Shown here: one piece after another, positions 38,504 to 46,944 of the stretch
Position numbering within the stretch: the first letter of the stretch is position 1
Layout of the letters: the number at the start of each line of letters is the position of its first letter
Assembly (NCBI RefSeq): GCF_001678675.1
Contig: NZ_LZRN01000026.1
Location: 1-61,543 of the forward strand
DNA length: 61,543 nt
DNA from: Gelidibacter algens
Lineage (GTDB): Bacteria > Bacteroidota > Bacteroidia > Flavobacteriales > Flavobacteriaceae
Reading direction: 5' to 3'
Made by a program: the position numbers and the translations under genes
The notes under the pieces: generated by a model
The model's database searches: none
What the model was told of the DNA's origin: nothing
The model's input: only the letters and a program-made list of their open reading frames with translations

Positions 38504-38977
38504 TTAAATAATTTGAAAATATGATCCAAAAAGTTGTAAGAAAAACCCTGGGTCAAACACCGCAAGACAACCAAATACAAACAAAATACTTAATATGATA
38601 ATGGCTAATAGAAGTCCATCTTTTCTGCCGGGTTCCAAAACAGCTATTTTTGGGTTTCGGGGTTTGTAATACACATCGACAATTTGGTTTTGCGCATATT
38701 TTTTTTCGAACACGCTAGCGCTTTGGTTTTTGGCAGAATTGGAGTTTGTAAAACATATTTTATGGCTTTTGTATGTGTTTCTGTTGACTGTGTACTCATA
38801 CAACAGTCTGTTTTTTAAACCAAATCCAGAAGTCTCCTTTATGGTACCACTTACTTTTGTCCAATGTTTTGAGGCGCTAGTTAAATACAAATTGCGCACT
38901 GACTTTATTAAAAAAGGCGTCGAAACCACTAAGGCCACCAATCCGGAAATTTGAATTTGAGTTAAGCTCGTAAGCAT
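38504..38977 (-). CDS. DUF3592 domain membrane protein
   Basis: The 157-aa product has an N-terminal membrane helix (about 10-30), a soluble beta-rich DUF3592 middle (HWTKVSGTIKETSGFGLKNR, then YEYTVNRNTYKSHKICF and VDVYYKPRNPKIAVLEPG) and a C-terminal hydrophobic helix (LLLAIIILSILFVFGCLAVF). The function of DUF3592 is unknown. The gene starts 2 bp after the family A copy 2 gene stops, so the two are translationally linked. Confidence 0.85.
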   Translation of the reverse strand: MLTSLTQIQISGLVALVVSTPFLIKSVRNLYLTSASKHWTKVSGTIKETSGFGLKNRLLYEYTVNRNTYKSHKICFTNSNSAKNQSASVFEKKYAQNQIVDVYYKPRNPKIAVLEPGRKDGLLLAIIILSILFVFGCLAVFDPGFFLQLFGSYFQII

Positions 38978-38979
38978 CT

Positions 38980-39561
38980 TCAGTATTCTTTGTATGGTTC
39001 TAACACACTTATATCAAAAGCCTCCCAAAGTTCATCCGGATTTAACTTGACACGATTATCGTTATTGCTCAACGAGATGTAAAATCGCTTATTGAACAAG
39101 AACGACATCTCACTTTTTCCGCTGTATTTGTAATATTCGGCATGGGTTTCAATACCGTCACGCTCTTGATTAACGATTTTAAAATTTTCGGTTTCTTGAG
39201 GTTTATCAAATGCGTAACTATCTATAAGTTGCGCTGCTATTTGATTGTTAGGGCCCGCTGCATCAACTATGGAAAGTGTAATTGTTCTATCTCCAAAACC
39301 TCCTATGACTTGTTGACCAATAACCATGATGTCTTCATCCACCGGCAACGCTTTCAGTTGTTTTGGAAAGGCCTTTCGCAACGCTTCTTCTGATAATGGC
39401 GCTATTTCAGAAAGCCGTATTGCCACTTTTTCACCTTCAGTAGGTTCATTGCTTTCTTGAACATTTTCAATTTCGTTGGGCAATTCCGTAAGTATTTTTT
39501 GGGCTTCTTGGTTGCAGGACAGTAAACACCCCAAAATCACTATATAAATTAGTTTTCTCAT
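38980..39561 (-). CDS. Lipoprotein of locus family A (copy 2)
   Basis: The 193-aa product is a lipoprotein with leader ending CLLSC (cysteine ~16) and an acidic, Glu-rich spacer to about residue 45. It shares the family A layout with copies at 35874-36491 and 40825-41397: LSEEALRKAFPKQLKALPVD, GGFGDRTITLSIVDAAG, and the ending FNKRFYISLSNNDNRVKLNP then DELWEAFDI. Copies 1 and 2 are closer to each other than to copy 3. Function unknown. It is followed directly by the DUF3592 gene and preceded, 150 bp away, by a family B gene. Confidence 0.8.
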   Translation of the reverse strand: MRKLIYIVILGCLLSCNQEAQKILTELPNEIENVQESNEPTEGEKVAIRLSEIAPLSEEALRKAFPKQLKALPVDEDIMVIGQQVIGGFGDRTITLSIVDAAGPNNQIAAQLIDSYAFDKPQETENFKIVNQERDGIETHAEYYKYSGKSEMSFLFNKRFYISLSNNDNRVKLNPDELWEAFDISVLEPYKEY

Positions 39562-39711
39562 GATCTTTCGCTTTATTAAGTTTTAAATCATTATCTATTT
39601 ATTTTTTTGTTGAAAATTTCATTTTTTTCAATTCACAGCATTTGCTAAGCCCATCCTACATATCAATAACTACATGCCTACACCATTGATAGCAGCGTTA
39701 TACTTAAAATT

Positions 39712-40458
39712 TCAATTGGTCACCAAGAGCCACTCTGCATCATCGGGAATGCTGTCTATTCTCGTCACCTCAGTTTTTGACGGTGTTATTTTTCCGGCTT
39801 GGGATGTAAAAGTCTCTGTAATTGCATATTTGATGATATTCCATCCCTTTTGTAGGTCTAAATCATAAACAGTGGCATCCATATAATTTTCATCATCATT
39901 TCCGGTATATGTCGGCATATTGCAGGAGCCTTTTACTGAGGCATTGTTTTCTGCAAAAAACCATCTCAAGTAATAGCCTTTTGCTATATTTCCTTCTCCA
40001 TAATTGTTAAACCAAGTGGAAAGTTCGCGGCTATTGCTACAATAGAGATACCCGTACGTAGTTGCTCCATCTGCGCCTACAGCCTCTAAATCAGGAAGAC
40101 CCGGAAAAATAACACCGGCATTTTCATAAGACAAATTATCTTCATCACTGCAACCAAAGGTGGATGCAACGGTATTGAACTTCATTTCCCAACCTGATGG
40201 GGCTTTCTCTTTTGCTTTTTTTGATGCTTCTTTCATGGTCTCAATAAAATTAGCGTCAAGCTGAACTGTGAGTGCACCTTGAGATGAGATAGTGCCCATC
40301 GTGAACTGTTCTTTAGCTATATAATCATTGAAGACTAAAGGCACTTCGCCATTGGACCAATCGGCTATAGTTCCTTCAAGGGAATTTTGCGCATAGAAAG
40401 CTGGATTGATCAAAAGAAATAGAATGGCAATTTGAATACTATTTTTTAAGGTTTTCAT
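39712..40458 (-). CDS. Secreted protein of locus family B (copy 3)
   Basis: The 248-aa product has a signal peptide ending NPAFYAQ. It carries the family B elements: VFNDYIAKEQFTMGTISSQG with ALTVQLD early, a cysteine pair around FGCSDEDN and SCNMPTY, and near the end YDLDLQKGWNIIKYAITETF with ending SIPDDAEWLLVTN. It aligns with copies at 34106-35032 and 35044-35766. No catalytic motif is evident. It lies 11 bp downstream of the DUF4870 gene, which itself follows a family A lipoprotein, so the A-then-B order recurs with a membrane protein between. Confidence 0.8.
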   Translation of the reverse strand: MKTLKNSIQIAILFLLINPAFYAQNSLEGTIADWSNGEVPLVFNDYIAKEQFTMGTISSQGALTVQLDANFIETMKEASKKAKEKAPSGWEMKFNTVASTFGCSDEDNLSYENAGVIFPGLPDLEAVGADGATTYGYLYCSNSRELSTWFNNYGEGNIAKGYYLRWFFAENNASVKGSCNMPTYTGNDDENYMDATVYDLDLQKGWNIIKYAITETFTSQAGKITPSKTEVTRIDSIPDDAEWLLVTN

Positions 40459-40469
40459 AAGTTTATTTT

Positions 40470-40814
40470 TTATAAATTCTTAAACCATTCCATGTACTTG
40501 TCTCCTAAAATGGGCACCGGTTTTTCTTGACCATTTAATGCATTTACCAAACCCATAATCCACATAAAAAGCAGTATAAAAATGCCGATGATGTTAATGA
40601 TCCATCCTAAAATGGGGATCATTCCAATAAGTCCCAAAGCGAGGCCCGTGAGCGCCAATCCTAAGGATTGCTTAATATGGTATGCTGCAAAAGCGTTTTT
40701 CTTATCATTGTTCATCACAAAAGCAATGATCAACCCTATAAGTGTGAGGTAGGCAACGGCAGCGATTGTTTTTCCTTCGCTTACCTGGGTGGTGTTGTTT
40801 TCAATAGATTCCAT
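40470..40814 (-). CDS. DUF4870 domain membrane protein
   Basis: The 114-aa protein matches the DUF4870 family (short multi-pass membrane proteins). Signature parts are EGKTIAAVAYLTLIGLIIAF, NNDKKNAFAAYHIKQSLGLA and MWIMGLVNALNGQEKPVPIL, with three or four hydrophobic helices. Function of the family is unknown; it is frequently found beside envelope-stress or small secreted proteins. It lies 10 bp downstream of a family A lipoprotein gene and 11 bp upstream of a family B gene, which firmly places it in the operon. Confidence 0.9.
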   Translation of the reverse strand: MESIENNTTQVSEGKTIAAVAYLTLIGLIIAFVMNNDKKNAFAAYHIKQSLGLALTGLALGLIGMIPILGWIINIIGIFILLFMWIMGLVNALNGQEKPVPILGDKYMEWFKNL

Positions 40815-40824
40815 AGTTTTTGTT

Positions 40825-41397
40825 TTAATAGTTGTCTAATTTTTGTAAATCTTCTTTTTGGATATAGGACCATAAGGTTTGAACATCTGCCGTTCCTTCT
40901 AAACTAATTCGAAATCGATTGTTATAAACAAACCTGATCTCGTTTCGTTTGATGTCGGGTTGTAAAAAAGCGATGGTTTTATAGCCCTCTCTTACCTTAT
41001 AAATGTATTCTGTTCCCACCGGACCTTTTCCTTCCAGAGCAAAGGCGTCTTCAAAATTTCTAATTACTGCTGAATTTTTTCTGTTGCCATCTTCTAAACT
41101 ATAGGTCATGCTTGTGCTGTAATCATTATCCTGTATATAAAGCCCACTGGCAAGCGTACTTGACATGAATACTGAAACACCTTTAAGCTTGTAATTGTCG
41201 ATTTCCTTCGGAAAAAAATCGATGAACTCTTCCTTAGATAGCGTTGTTTTAGATTGTGTATCACTAGAAAAATTAGTGCCCATATCACTAGACTTAGTTT
41301 CGCTTTCCAAAGGAGAAGTAAATCCAGCTTGCACCTTTTTATTCTCTTGACACGAGACCATTATCAAAAACAAAAATATTTTCAAATAAATTTTCAT
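40825..41397 (-). CDS. Lipoprotein of locus family A (copy 3)
   Basis: The 190-aa product is a lipoprotein (leader ending LIMVSC, cysteine ~16), followed by a Ser/Thr-rich spacer. It shares the family A frame with copies at 35874-36491 and 38980-39561: LSKEEFIDFFPKEIDNYKLK near residue 55 and the ending NEIRFVYNNRFRISLEG then VQTLWSYIQ. The middle is more diverged (YSTSMTYSLEDGNRKNSAVI). Function unknown. It is the first family A gene in transcription order and is separated from the upstream DUF4412 gene by 164 bp that contain a decayed T9SS tail. Confidence 0.8.
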   Translation of the reverse strand: MKIYLKIFLFLIMVSCQENKKVQAGFTSPLESETKSSDMGTNFSSDTQSKTTLSKEEFIDFFPKEIDNYKLKGVSVFMSSTLASGLYIQDNDYSTSMTYSLEDGNRKNSAVIRNFEDAFALEGKGPVGTEYIYKVREGYKTIAFLQPDIKRNEIRFVYNNRFRISLEGTADVQTLWSYIQKEDLQKLDNY

Positions 41398-41408
41398 ACG
41401 AGTTTCTT

Positions 41409-41490
41409 TTAGCTTTTAATGAATTTGATGGTTGAGAAGTTCTTCTTCAGAACTAGTAGTGTTGAAGAAGAGAGCTTTTGGATGGCACTG
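41409..41490 (-). pseudogene. Decayed T9SS sorting-domain tail
   Basis: The minus strand ends STIKFIKS before a stop at 41409-41411 and, in another frame just upstream, reads LSSEEE. This parallels [16 protein letters not shown] at the C-terminus of the RCC1 protein (37096-38481), and the two stretches are similar at DNA level (GAATTTGATGGTT on plus). The frame is broken between the halves, so it is a relic of a T9SS substrate gene or a misplaced copy of its 3-prime end. Confidence 0.7.
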
Positions 41491-41561
41491 AAAATGTTAA
41501 TGCTCTAGTACGCGCATTCGTCTTTTAGATTGACTGGTCCCTAAAGTGCTCACTGCTTTTA

Positions 41562-42389
41562 TCACATGAATTTGTAATCAGATTTTTGGATGGTTTTACT
41601 CACTTTTTCAAGGCCTACACATTCCATTTTGGCGCTTTGTTTTGGTTTTTTCAAATCGGTCATGTCCATGGAAATCATGAGCACCTTATCATCAGGATTG
41701 AAGTAATCTTTAAGCTGCACAGGGATTTTGGTTTTGCTATTCTTATAGATGTCGTCAAAACTTACTTCGGCTTCATTGGTAAAATACATGACCATTTCAT
41801 AGTCTTCACTTGTCGCTTTGACGCCTTTGCAGCGGTATCCATTTATTGTTTTTTCAGGTAAGGCTTCGAACGTAAATTTTGCCGACTCATCCTTAGCTTC
41901 CTCAAGATCAGAAATATCTGGCATTTTGGTGACCATACCTACATTATTCTTTTCTGACTTCATAAACATGGCCATTATTTGAGAATCGTTATCCATTACT
42001 GTAAACATATTTTCCATAGCTGCGGACGTAAATCCGAAGTAGGACGCCTCTGGTTTTAAGTAATAATCGAATACAATCTCGCCATCTTTTGTGCTCATCT
42101 TTAGAGAATATTTCCAAGTGAAGTCATAGGTGTCTCCCACCAAAGACGGATCGGCCTTTTCCTTTCCACCACCGAAAGGACTCACATCAAACATTTTGTC
42201 CATCGAATTGGTAGCCTTTTCTGCCGCTTTATTGGCCGTTTTTTCAATGACTGCATTTTCGACTTTTTGTTCGACTCGTTTTTTGAGTTTTTTTAGAAAT
42301 TGGGCATTTGCATTTGGCATCAAAAAGACGGCAAACAATAATGCAGTTAGAAACCGAAAAGAAGGTGATTGTGTTTTTAGATTTTTCAT
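41562..42389 (-). CDS. DUF4412 domain secreted protein
   Basis: The 275-aa product has a signal peptide ending PNANAQ (~30 residues) followed by a highly charged helix (FLKKLKKRVEQKVENAVIEK). The remainder matches the DUF4412 domain of Bacteroidota: YDFTWKYSLKMSTKDGEIVF, YYLKPEASYFGF, MENMFTVMDNDSQIMAMFMK and GYRCKGVKATSEDYEMVMYF. These are predicted periplasmic or outer-membrane-associated proteins with no proven role. The gene is 3 bp after the LPGDTF-repeat gene, indicating co-transcription and likely translational coupling. Confidence 0.9.
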   Translation of the reverse strand: MKNLKTQSPSFRFLTALLFAVFLMPNANAQFLKKLKKRVEQKVENAVIEKTANKAAEKATNSMDKMFDVSPFGGGKEKADPSLVGDTYDFTWKYSLKMSTKDGEIVFDYYLKPEASYFGFTSAAMENMFTVMDNDSQIMAMFMKSEKNNVGMVTKMPDISDLEEAKDESAKFTFEALPEKTINGYRCKGVKATSEDYEMVMYFTNEAEVSFDDIYKNSKTKIPVQLKDYFNPDDKVLMISMDMTDLKKPKQSAKMECVGLEKVSKTIQKSDYKFM

Positions 42390-42392
42390 TAT

Positions 42393-42842
42393 TTATTGTG
42401 TTTTAAAAATTAATTTGGATGAATTGAATTCCTCCACTTTGAATGTTGATTTATCAAGAGTGAAAGTGTCTCCTGGCAAGAAAGTGTCTCCTGGCAAGAA
42501 AGTATCTCCTGGAAGAAAAGTGTCTCCCGGGAGAAAAGTATCTCCTGGTAACTCCTTTTTATTTGTATACATTGTTAGAACAGTACCTTTGCTCGGACTT
42601 ATACGATTATTCTCCACTTTATAATCGCCATTCAATAAACCTAAAAAGAATTTGCTCCTCGGATATTTTTCAGTGAGTAACTTAGATTTCTCTTGCTCAA
42701 ATAGCTCTAAAGCATCTATCGTATTCGATTCTTCGTTGACAACAAAAACTACTTTTGTTGATTCAGAAATTCGTCTTTGCGAAAAAGACTGCTGAAATAC
42801 AAAACCCATTACAAATAGGCTTAAAATTAATTTAGTTTTCAT
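42393..42842 (-). CDS. Secreted protein with five LPGDTF repeats
   Basis: The 149-aa product has a signal peptide (MKTKLILSLFVMGFVFQQSFSQ) and no recognised family. After a beta/alpha region (TKVVFVVNEESNTIDALELF, then SKLLTEKYPRSKFFLGLLNG) it carries five exact tandem copies of the hexapeptide LPGDTF (about residues 98-127), followed by a strand ending FNSSKLIFKTQ. The repeats should form an extended or beta-solenoid-like segment. The early part (VFVVNEESNTIDALELFEQE) resembles the N-terminus of TonB-plug-like or carboxypeptidase-like fragments only weakly. It is the first gene after the HTCS regulator, with a candidate promoter in the 145-bp gap. Confidence 0.8.
   Translation of the reverse strand: MKTKLILSLFVMGFVFQQSFSQRRISESTKVVFVVNEESNTIDALELFEQEKSKLLTEKYPRSKFFLGLLNGDYKVENNRISPSKGTVLTMYTNKKELPGDTFLPGDTFLPGDTFLPGDTFLPGDTFTLDKSTFKVEEFNSSKLIFKTQ
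42462..42551 (-). repeat. Five 18-bp in-frame tandem repeats (LPGDTF)
   Basis: Units at 42534-42551, 42516-42533, 42498-42515, 42480-42497 and 42462-42479. The codons vary (Leu TTA, CTC, CTT, TTG, TTG; Asp GAT/GAC; Phe TTT/TTC) but every change is silent, so the hexapeptide is conserved while the DNA has drifted. Confidence 0.95.
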
Positions 42843-42896
42843 ATCATATTTTGTTTTAGAGTCAATGCTTCTTTGAAAATCAACGCATTACTGAAA

Positions 42897-42958
42897 CAAA
42901 ATTATATATGAAACTTGAAAAGGGATATTAGATATGTAACAACATATAGAACAATTGT
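42897..42958 (-). promoter_or_regulatory. Candidate promoter and operator of the HTCS-linked operon
   Basis: TAATTTTG on the minus strand (42897-42904) matches the -7 consensus TAnnTTTG, about 55 bp before the LPGDTF gene. No TTG is present at -33. Upstream lie the inverted repeat ATATGT-N4-ACATAT (42932-42947) and the palindrome ACAATTGT (about 42951-42958), a position suited to an activator site such as that of the AraC-type DNA-binding domain of the HTCS. Confidence 0.4.
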
Positions 42959-42987
42959 AACATTAGCCTTAAAATGAAGATGATAAG

Positions 42988-45900
42988 CTACTTATTTGTG
43001 TACTCAAAAGGTGTTTGCCCGTACATTTCCTTAAAACATTTTATAAAGTAAGATGGCGTACTGAACCCTACCATATAAGCGACTTCGTTAATAGTATATT
43101 GTGAAGATTTTAAAATGGACGTCGCTTGCTTTAAGCGTTGTGACCTTATAAAATTTGAAGTAGAAAGCCCCGTGTATGCCAACATTTTTCTATGCAATTG
43201 CATTCTGCTCATGGCAACATGTTTGCTAAAAACTTCGGAAGTAAATTCTGGATTTGATAACTGTTGGTCTAATATGTTTTGAACTTTTTCTAAAAAGATT
43301 TTATCTGCAGAGGTAACAGCAATTTCCTTTGGACTGAAAAGATTGTCTTGCTTGTAACGTTGGTGTAGTGTGTTTCTGCTTTGAATGATATTGCTGATTT
43401 TAATTTGAAGTGTTTTAGGGTTAAATGGCTTGGTAATATAATCATCAGCGCCTGTGTTTAATCCTGCAATCTCATCGTTTTCATCGGACTTTCCTGTGAG
43501 TATGATGATAGGGATGTGCGATGTTTTCTGGTCATGCTTTAAAATTTGACACAGTTCAATCCCTGTTTTTAAAGGCATCACCAGATCAGAAATGATAATA
43601 TCAGGAATGGTTTTGAATGCTTTTTCAACACCTTCAAAGCCGTTTTTTGCTTCTATAACTCTAAAATCAGCTATCAATAAAGATTTAATAAATTCTCTAA
43701 TATCTTCATTGTCATCCACAACCAAAGCAATTGGTTTTTTAGTGTTATCACCCGCAGCGCTGGTTGCCATTTCAGTTTGTGATGTCGTCTTTTGTAAGGT
43801 TGTAGTTGTATCAATTTCATTTGCTAAAAAAGCACTTTTTGTAATGGGCAAATTGACCACAAACTTCATTTTTGAAGTCTCTACATAAGACGCTTCAATA
43901 GTGCCATGACACAAGGAAGTGAGCTCCTTAACCAAGGAAAGTCCGATGCCCGAGCCTTCTGAATCCTCGTTGATTTGATAGTAGCGATTGAAGATTTTAT
44001 ATATGTCCTTTTCTATAATACCATCTATGTCGTTTAGAAAAGTCATCCTTATGTCATTGTCATCGGTTTTTTTTACGTCAAAAGCAATTGTACCACCCTT
44101 GGAAGTGTATTTTATGGCATTGGAAAACAGATTATTCACAATCCGTTCAATACTGTCGGCATCAAACCAAGCCTCTCCAATATCTGGAATTGTTGCGGTT
44201 AGTTTTAGCCCATTCTGCTCCGCTAAAAACTGGAAGGATTCTGTAAGTACTTTTAAATACAAGCCTAAATCGTTTTGTTTGACTTTCAATGTCATTTTGC
44301 CCGATTCCAATTTTGACAACTCCAATAACTGGTCCACCAAACTCAGCATTTGGTCTATGTTGCGCTCTACCAATTGCAAATCATTTTTTGAATCTGGTTT
44401 CAAATCGCTCGTTAACAATTGCTTTTTTATGGGGCCAGAAATGAGCGTTAAAGGCGTTCTAAATTCATGTGATAAATTGGTATACAATTTTGTTTTGTAT
44501 TCATCTAAACGCTTTAATCGTTCTGACTCCTGCTTTTCTTGCTTTAAGCTGAAGGTCATTCTCCATTTCCATTTAAAATAGTAATAGGTTAAAGCAGCAA
44601 GCATCACAGTAAGTAGGACATAAACAAAAAACATCCAATTGCTCAAATACCAAGGTTTTAATATGGCAAATGAAAAACTAACAGGATTATCATTCCACAC
44701 CCCATCATAATTACTGGATTTCACCAAAAACGTGTATGACCCATAAGGCAGATTGGTAAATCTTACGGAGTTTAAATTTTTTAATTCTATCCAATTTTCA
44801 TCGTGATTTTCCAATTTGTACCTGTATATATTCTTCTTTGGAAGTGAAAATTGCAAACTTGAAAAGGTAAACGCTACGGTGTTTTGTTTGTATTTCAATT
44901 CCGTATTGTCAACCAATGGAAAACTAGTATTGAACACTTCAAAATCTGTTATAACTGTTTTTGGAAGCACTTGATTTTTTTGTATGTCCGTGGGATTAAA
45001 CCAATAGTAGCCTTCCAAACCTCCAAAATAAAACGTGTCATTTTTTGTTTTGAAATAAGCCCCCGTATTAAACTCGGTAGCCAAACCGTCATAATTATCA
45101 TAGTTGACAATTAGGGGCTTGTCTTCCAAATCCTTAGGTGGGGTAATCATTGTGATGCCTCTATTTGAACTTAACCATAAGTTGTTATTTGCATCGGGCA
45201 GAATTGCATAAATAACATTGTTTGGCAACCCATCATCTATGGTGTAATTGTGAAAAGTTTTGTTTTTCAAATTGAATACACTTAAGCCATGGCCATTGGT
45301 ACCAACCCATAACAATCCCTTTATATCATAATAAAGCGATTTTACTTTTTTCACGTAATTTTCATCTTTTATATTGAAATCGGATTGAAAATCTATAAAG
45401 GTTTCTGCTGCAGGGTCTAATAAAAGGACGCCATTTTCTTCTGTTCCAATCCAAAGTTTCTGGTCTTCCCCCTGAATAATAACACGGATATTATTACTTG
45501 GCAATCCATTTGATTTGTCAAACGTGTTTAATACCCCCTTATTTTTATCAAATTGAATGATGCCTTGATCTCTGGTGGCTAGCCAAACAGTATTGGAGCT
45601 GTCTTCAAAAATATCCCAAATGGTCTCAGTTGGCAATACAATCGTGGTGCTTTTATTATAATACGCTGTTTCTCCATTGGATTGCAGGATATTTAACCCA
45701 CCCCCTTGCGTGCCAATCCACAAGTCTTGATCGTGATCAATAAGCAGACTGACAACTCTATCAGAGCTTAGGGTTCCTGCTTTTTCGGTATAAGTTTTCC
45801 ATAAGTTTGTTTTTGGTGTATATCTTGAAAGTCCTTTGCCACTGGTGCCAATCCAAACATCATCATTTTTATCAACTTGTATGGCCCTCACTAAGTCAAT

Positions 45901-46944
45901 ATTGACTTCTTCAGGGATTTGGCTGTTGTTGATGACGTTGAATTTTTCAAGATACTCATCATAAAAACTAACGCCAGCGCCATCCGTTCCAAACCATAAG
46001 GTGCCTGTATAATCTTCATAAATGCAAAGAATATCGTTGTAATGTATGGCTCGTGGGTTGTGTTTTTTAACTTCAAAATGAGATCTTTTAAAAGTATTGA
46101 GGTCCAATTTATAGAGTCCGTCCCCAAAGGTGCCAATCCATAATCTGTTTTTTTTATCAATATGCATTGATAAAATATTCAAGTTATCTGGAAGCTCATT
46201 TTCCTCTTGCAATAAAGTATTAACCCTTTTAAAAAGTGATGATTTGGAATCTTTAAACCACAACCCTTTTCCATATGAACCTACCCAAATAGTCCCAGAA
46301 GCCTCAAACAAAATAGAACCGTAATTTGTAACGGAATTCTTATTGCCATCAGGAAAATGGGGTGTTATCGCATTGTCTTCACCATTCAAGCTCACTATTT
46401 TACCTTGGCTTGCGAGCCAAAGAGTACCATTGTCATCTTCTGAAATTGAGTAAATGGATCCTATTTTTTCCGGCGGAATAACTAATGTTTCTTTTTGGGT
46501 AACAGCATCCATACTAAACAATCCAGCAGTATAGGTGCCAAACCAATAATTTTTTTTACGGTCTTGATATACCGCGCTGACATCTTTTAAGGTTGAAAAG
46601 GGGCTGAAGTTATCGTCCTTTTTATTATAAATTTGAGGTTTTTTAGAAATAGGAATGCTAATGATATGGCCGTCACGATCTGTGTAAATCTTTCCCAAAT
46701 GGCTGTAAGTGGGCTTGGTCACATCAACAAAAAACGCGTTGTAGATTTGAAATTTGTTGCCGTCAAACTTATTGAGCCCATCTTGTGTTGCAAGCCATAA
46801 ATAGCCGATACTATCTTGTGTAACCGAAACTACGCTGTTTTGAGAAAGTCCGTCGTTTACAGATAACTGCCTAAAGGATACTTGCGATTGCCCGTAAGTT
46901 TTGATTACAAATAAAGCGCAACTGATAAAAAAGGCTATCTTCAT
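42988..46944 (-). CDS. Hybrid two-component system regulator (HTCS): propeller sensor, histidine kinase, receiver, AraC domain
   Basis: The 1318-aa one-protein signalling system starts with a signal peptide (ending TYGQ). The periplasmic sensor consists of repeated propeller motifs (QDSIGYLWLATQDGLNKFDG, IWVGSYGKGLWF, LWIGTFGDGLYKL, LWFGTDGAGVSFYD and others, to about residue 670) and a Y_Y_Y domain (~690-775). A membrane helix lies near 785. The kinase has H826 in NLSHEFRTPLTLI, the N-box NNLFSNAIKYTS and the G-box GSGIGLSLVKEL. The receiver has phospho-acceptor D1120 in IIISDLVMPLKTG. The C-terminal AraC HTH ends KQATSILKSSQYTINEVAYM, then VGFSTPSYFIKCFKEMYGQT. HTCS usually control glycan-utilisation loci; here the neighbours are family A/B envelope genes and no SusC/D pair is visible. 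Confidence 0.95.
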   Translation of the reverse strand: MKIAFFISCALFVIKTYGQSQVSFRQLSVNDGLSQNSVVSVTQDSIGYLWLATQDGLNKFDGNKFQIYNAFFVDVTKPTYSHLGKIYTDRDGHIISIPISKKPQIYNKKDDNFSPFSTLKDVSAVYQDRKKNYWFGTYTAGLFSMDAVTQKETLVIPPEKIGSIYSISEDDNGTLWLASQGKIVSLNGEDNAITPHFPDGNKNSVTNYGSILFEASGTIWVGSYGKGLWFKDSKSSLFKRVNTLLQEENELPDNLNILSMHIDKKNRLWIGTFGDGLYKLDLNTFKRSHFEVKKHNPRAIHYNDILCIYEDYTGTLWFGTDGAGVSFYDEYLEKFNVINNSQIPEEVNIDLVRAIQVDKNDDVWIGTSGKGLSRYTPKTNLWKTYTEKAGTLSSDRVVSLLIDHDQDLWIGTQGGGLNILQSNGETAYYNKSTTIVLPTETIWDIFEDSSNTVWLATRDQGIIQFDKNKGVLNTFDKSNGLPSNNIRVIIQGEDQKLWIGTEENGVLLLDPAAETFIDFQSDFNIKDENYVKKVKSLYYDIKGLLWVGTNGHGLSVFNLKNKTFHNYTIDDGLPNNVIYAILPDANNNLWLSSNRGITMITPPKDLEDKPLIVNYDNYDGLATEFNTGAYFKTKNDTFYFGGLEGYYWFNPTDIQKNQVLPKTVITDFEVFNTSFPLVDNTELKYKQNTVAFTFSSLQFSLPKKNIYRYKLENHDENWIELKNLNSVRFTNLPYGSYTFLVKSSNYDGVWNDNPVSFSFAILKPWYLSNWMFFVYVLLTVMLAALTYYYFKWKWRMTFSLKQEKQESERLKRLDEYKTKLYTNLSHEFRTPLTLISGPIKKQLLTSDLKPDSKNDLQLVERNIDQMLSLVDQLLELSKLESGKMTLKVKQNDLGLYLKVLTESFQFLAEQNGLKLTATIPDIGEAWFDADSIERIVNNLFSNAIKYTSKGGTIAFDVKKTDDNDIRMTFLNDIDGIIEKDIYKIFNRYYQINEDSEGSGIGLSLVKELTSLCHGTIEASYVETSKMKFVVNLPITKSAFLANEIDTTTTLQKTTSQTEMATSAAGDNTKKPIALVVDDNEDIREFIKSLLIADFRVIEAKNGFEGVEKAFKTIPDIIISDLVMPLKTGIELCQILKHDQKTSHIPIIILTGKSDENDEIAGLNTGADDYITKPFNPKTLQIKISNIIQSRNTLHQRYKQDNLFSPKEIAVTSADKIFLEKVQNILDQQLSNPEFTSEVFSKHVAMSRMQLHRKMLAYTGLSTSNFIRSQRLKQATSILKSSQYTINEVAYMVGFSTPSYFIKCFKEMYGQTPFEYTNK

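Noticed and set aside
42130-42624. Plus-strand 164-aa frame with KVSPGK repeats
   Set aside because: It is the antisense shadow of the LPGDTF repeat and DUF4412 genes; the silent changes preserve LPGDTF, not the antisense peptide.
43988-44581. 197-aa plus-strand frame
   Set aside because: Lies wholly opposite the histidine-kinase part of the HTCS, which has clear conserved motifs; antisense artefact.
42988-46944. Polysaccharide utilisation locus
   Set aside because: An HTCS is present but there is no SusC/SusD pair or glycoside hydrolase nearby.
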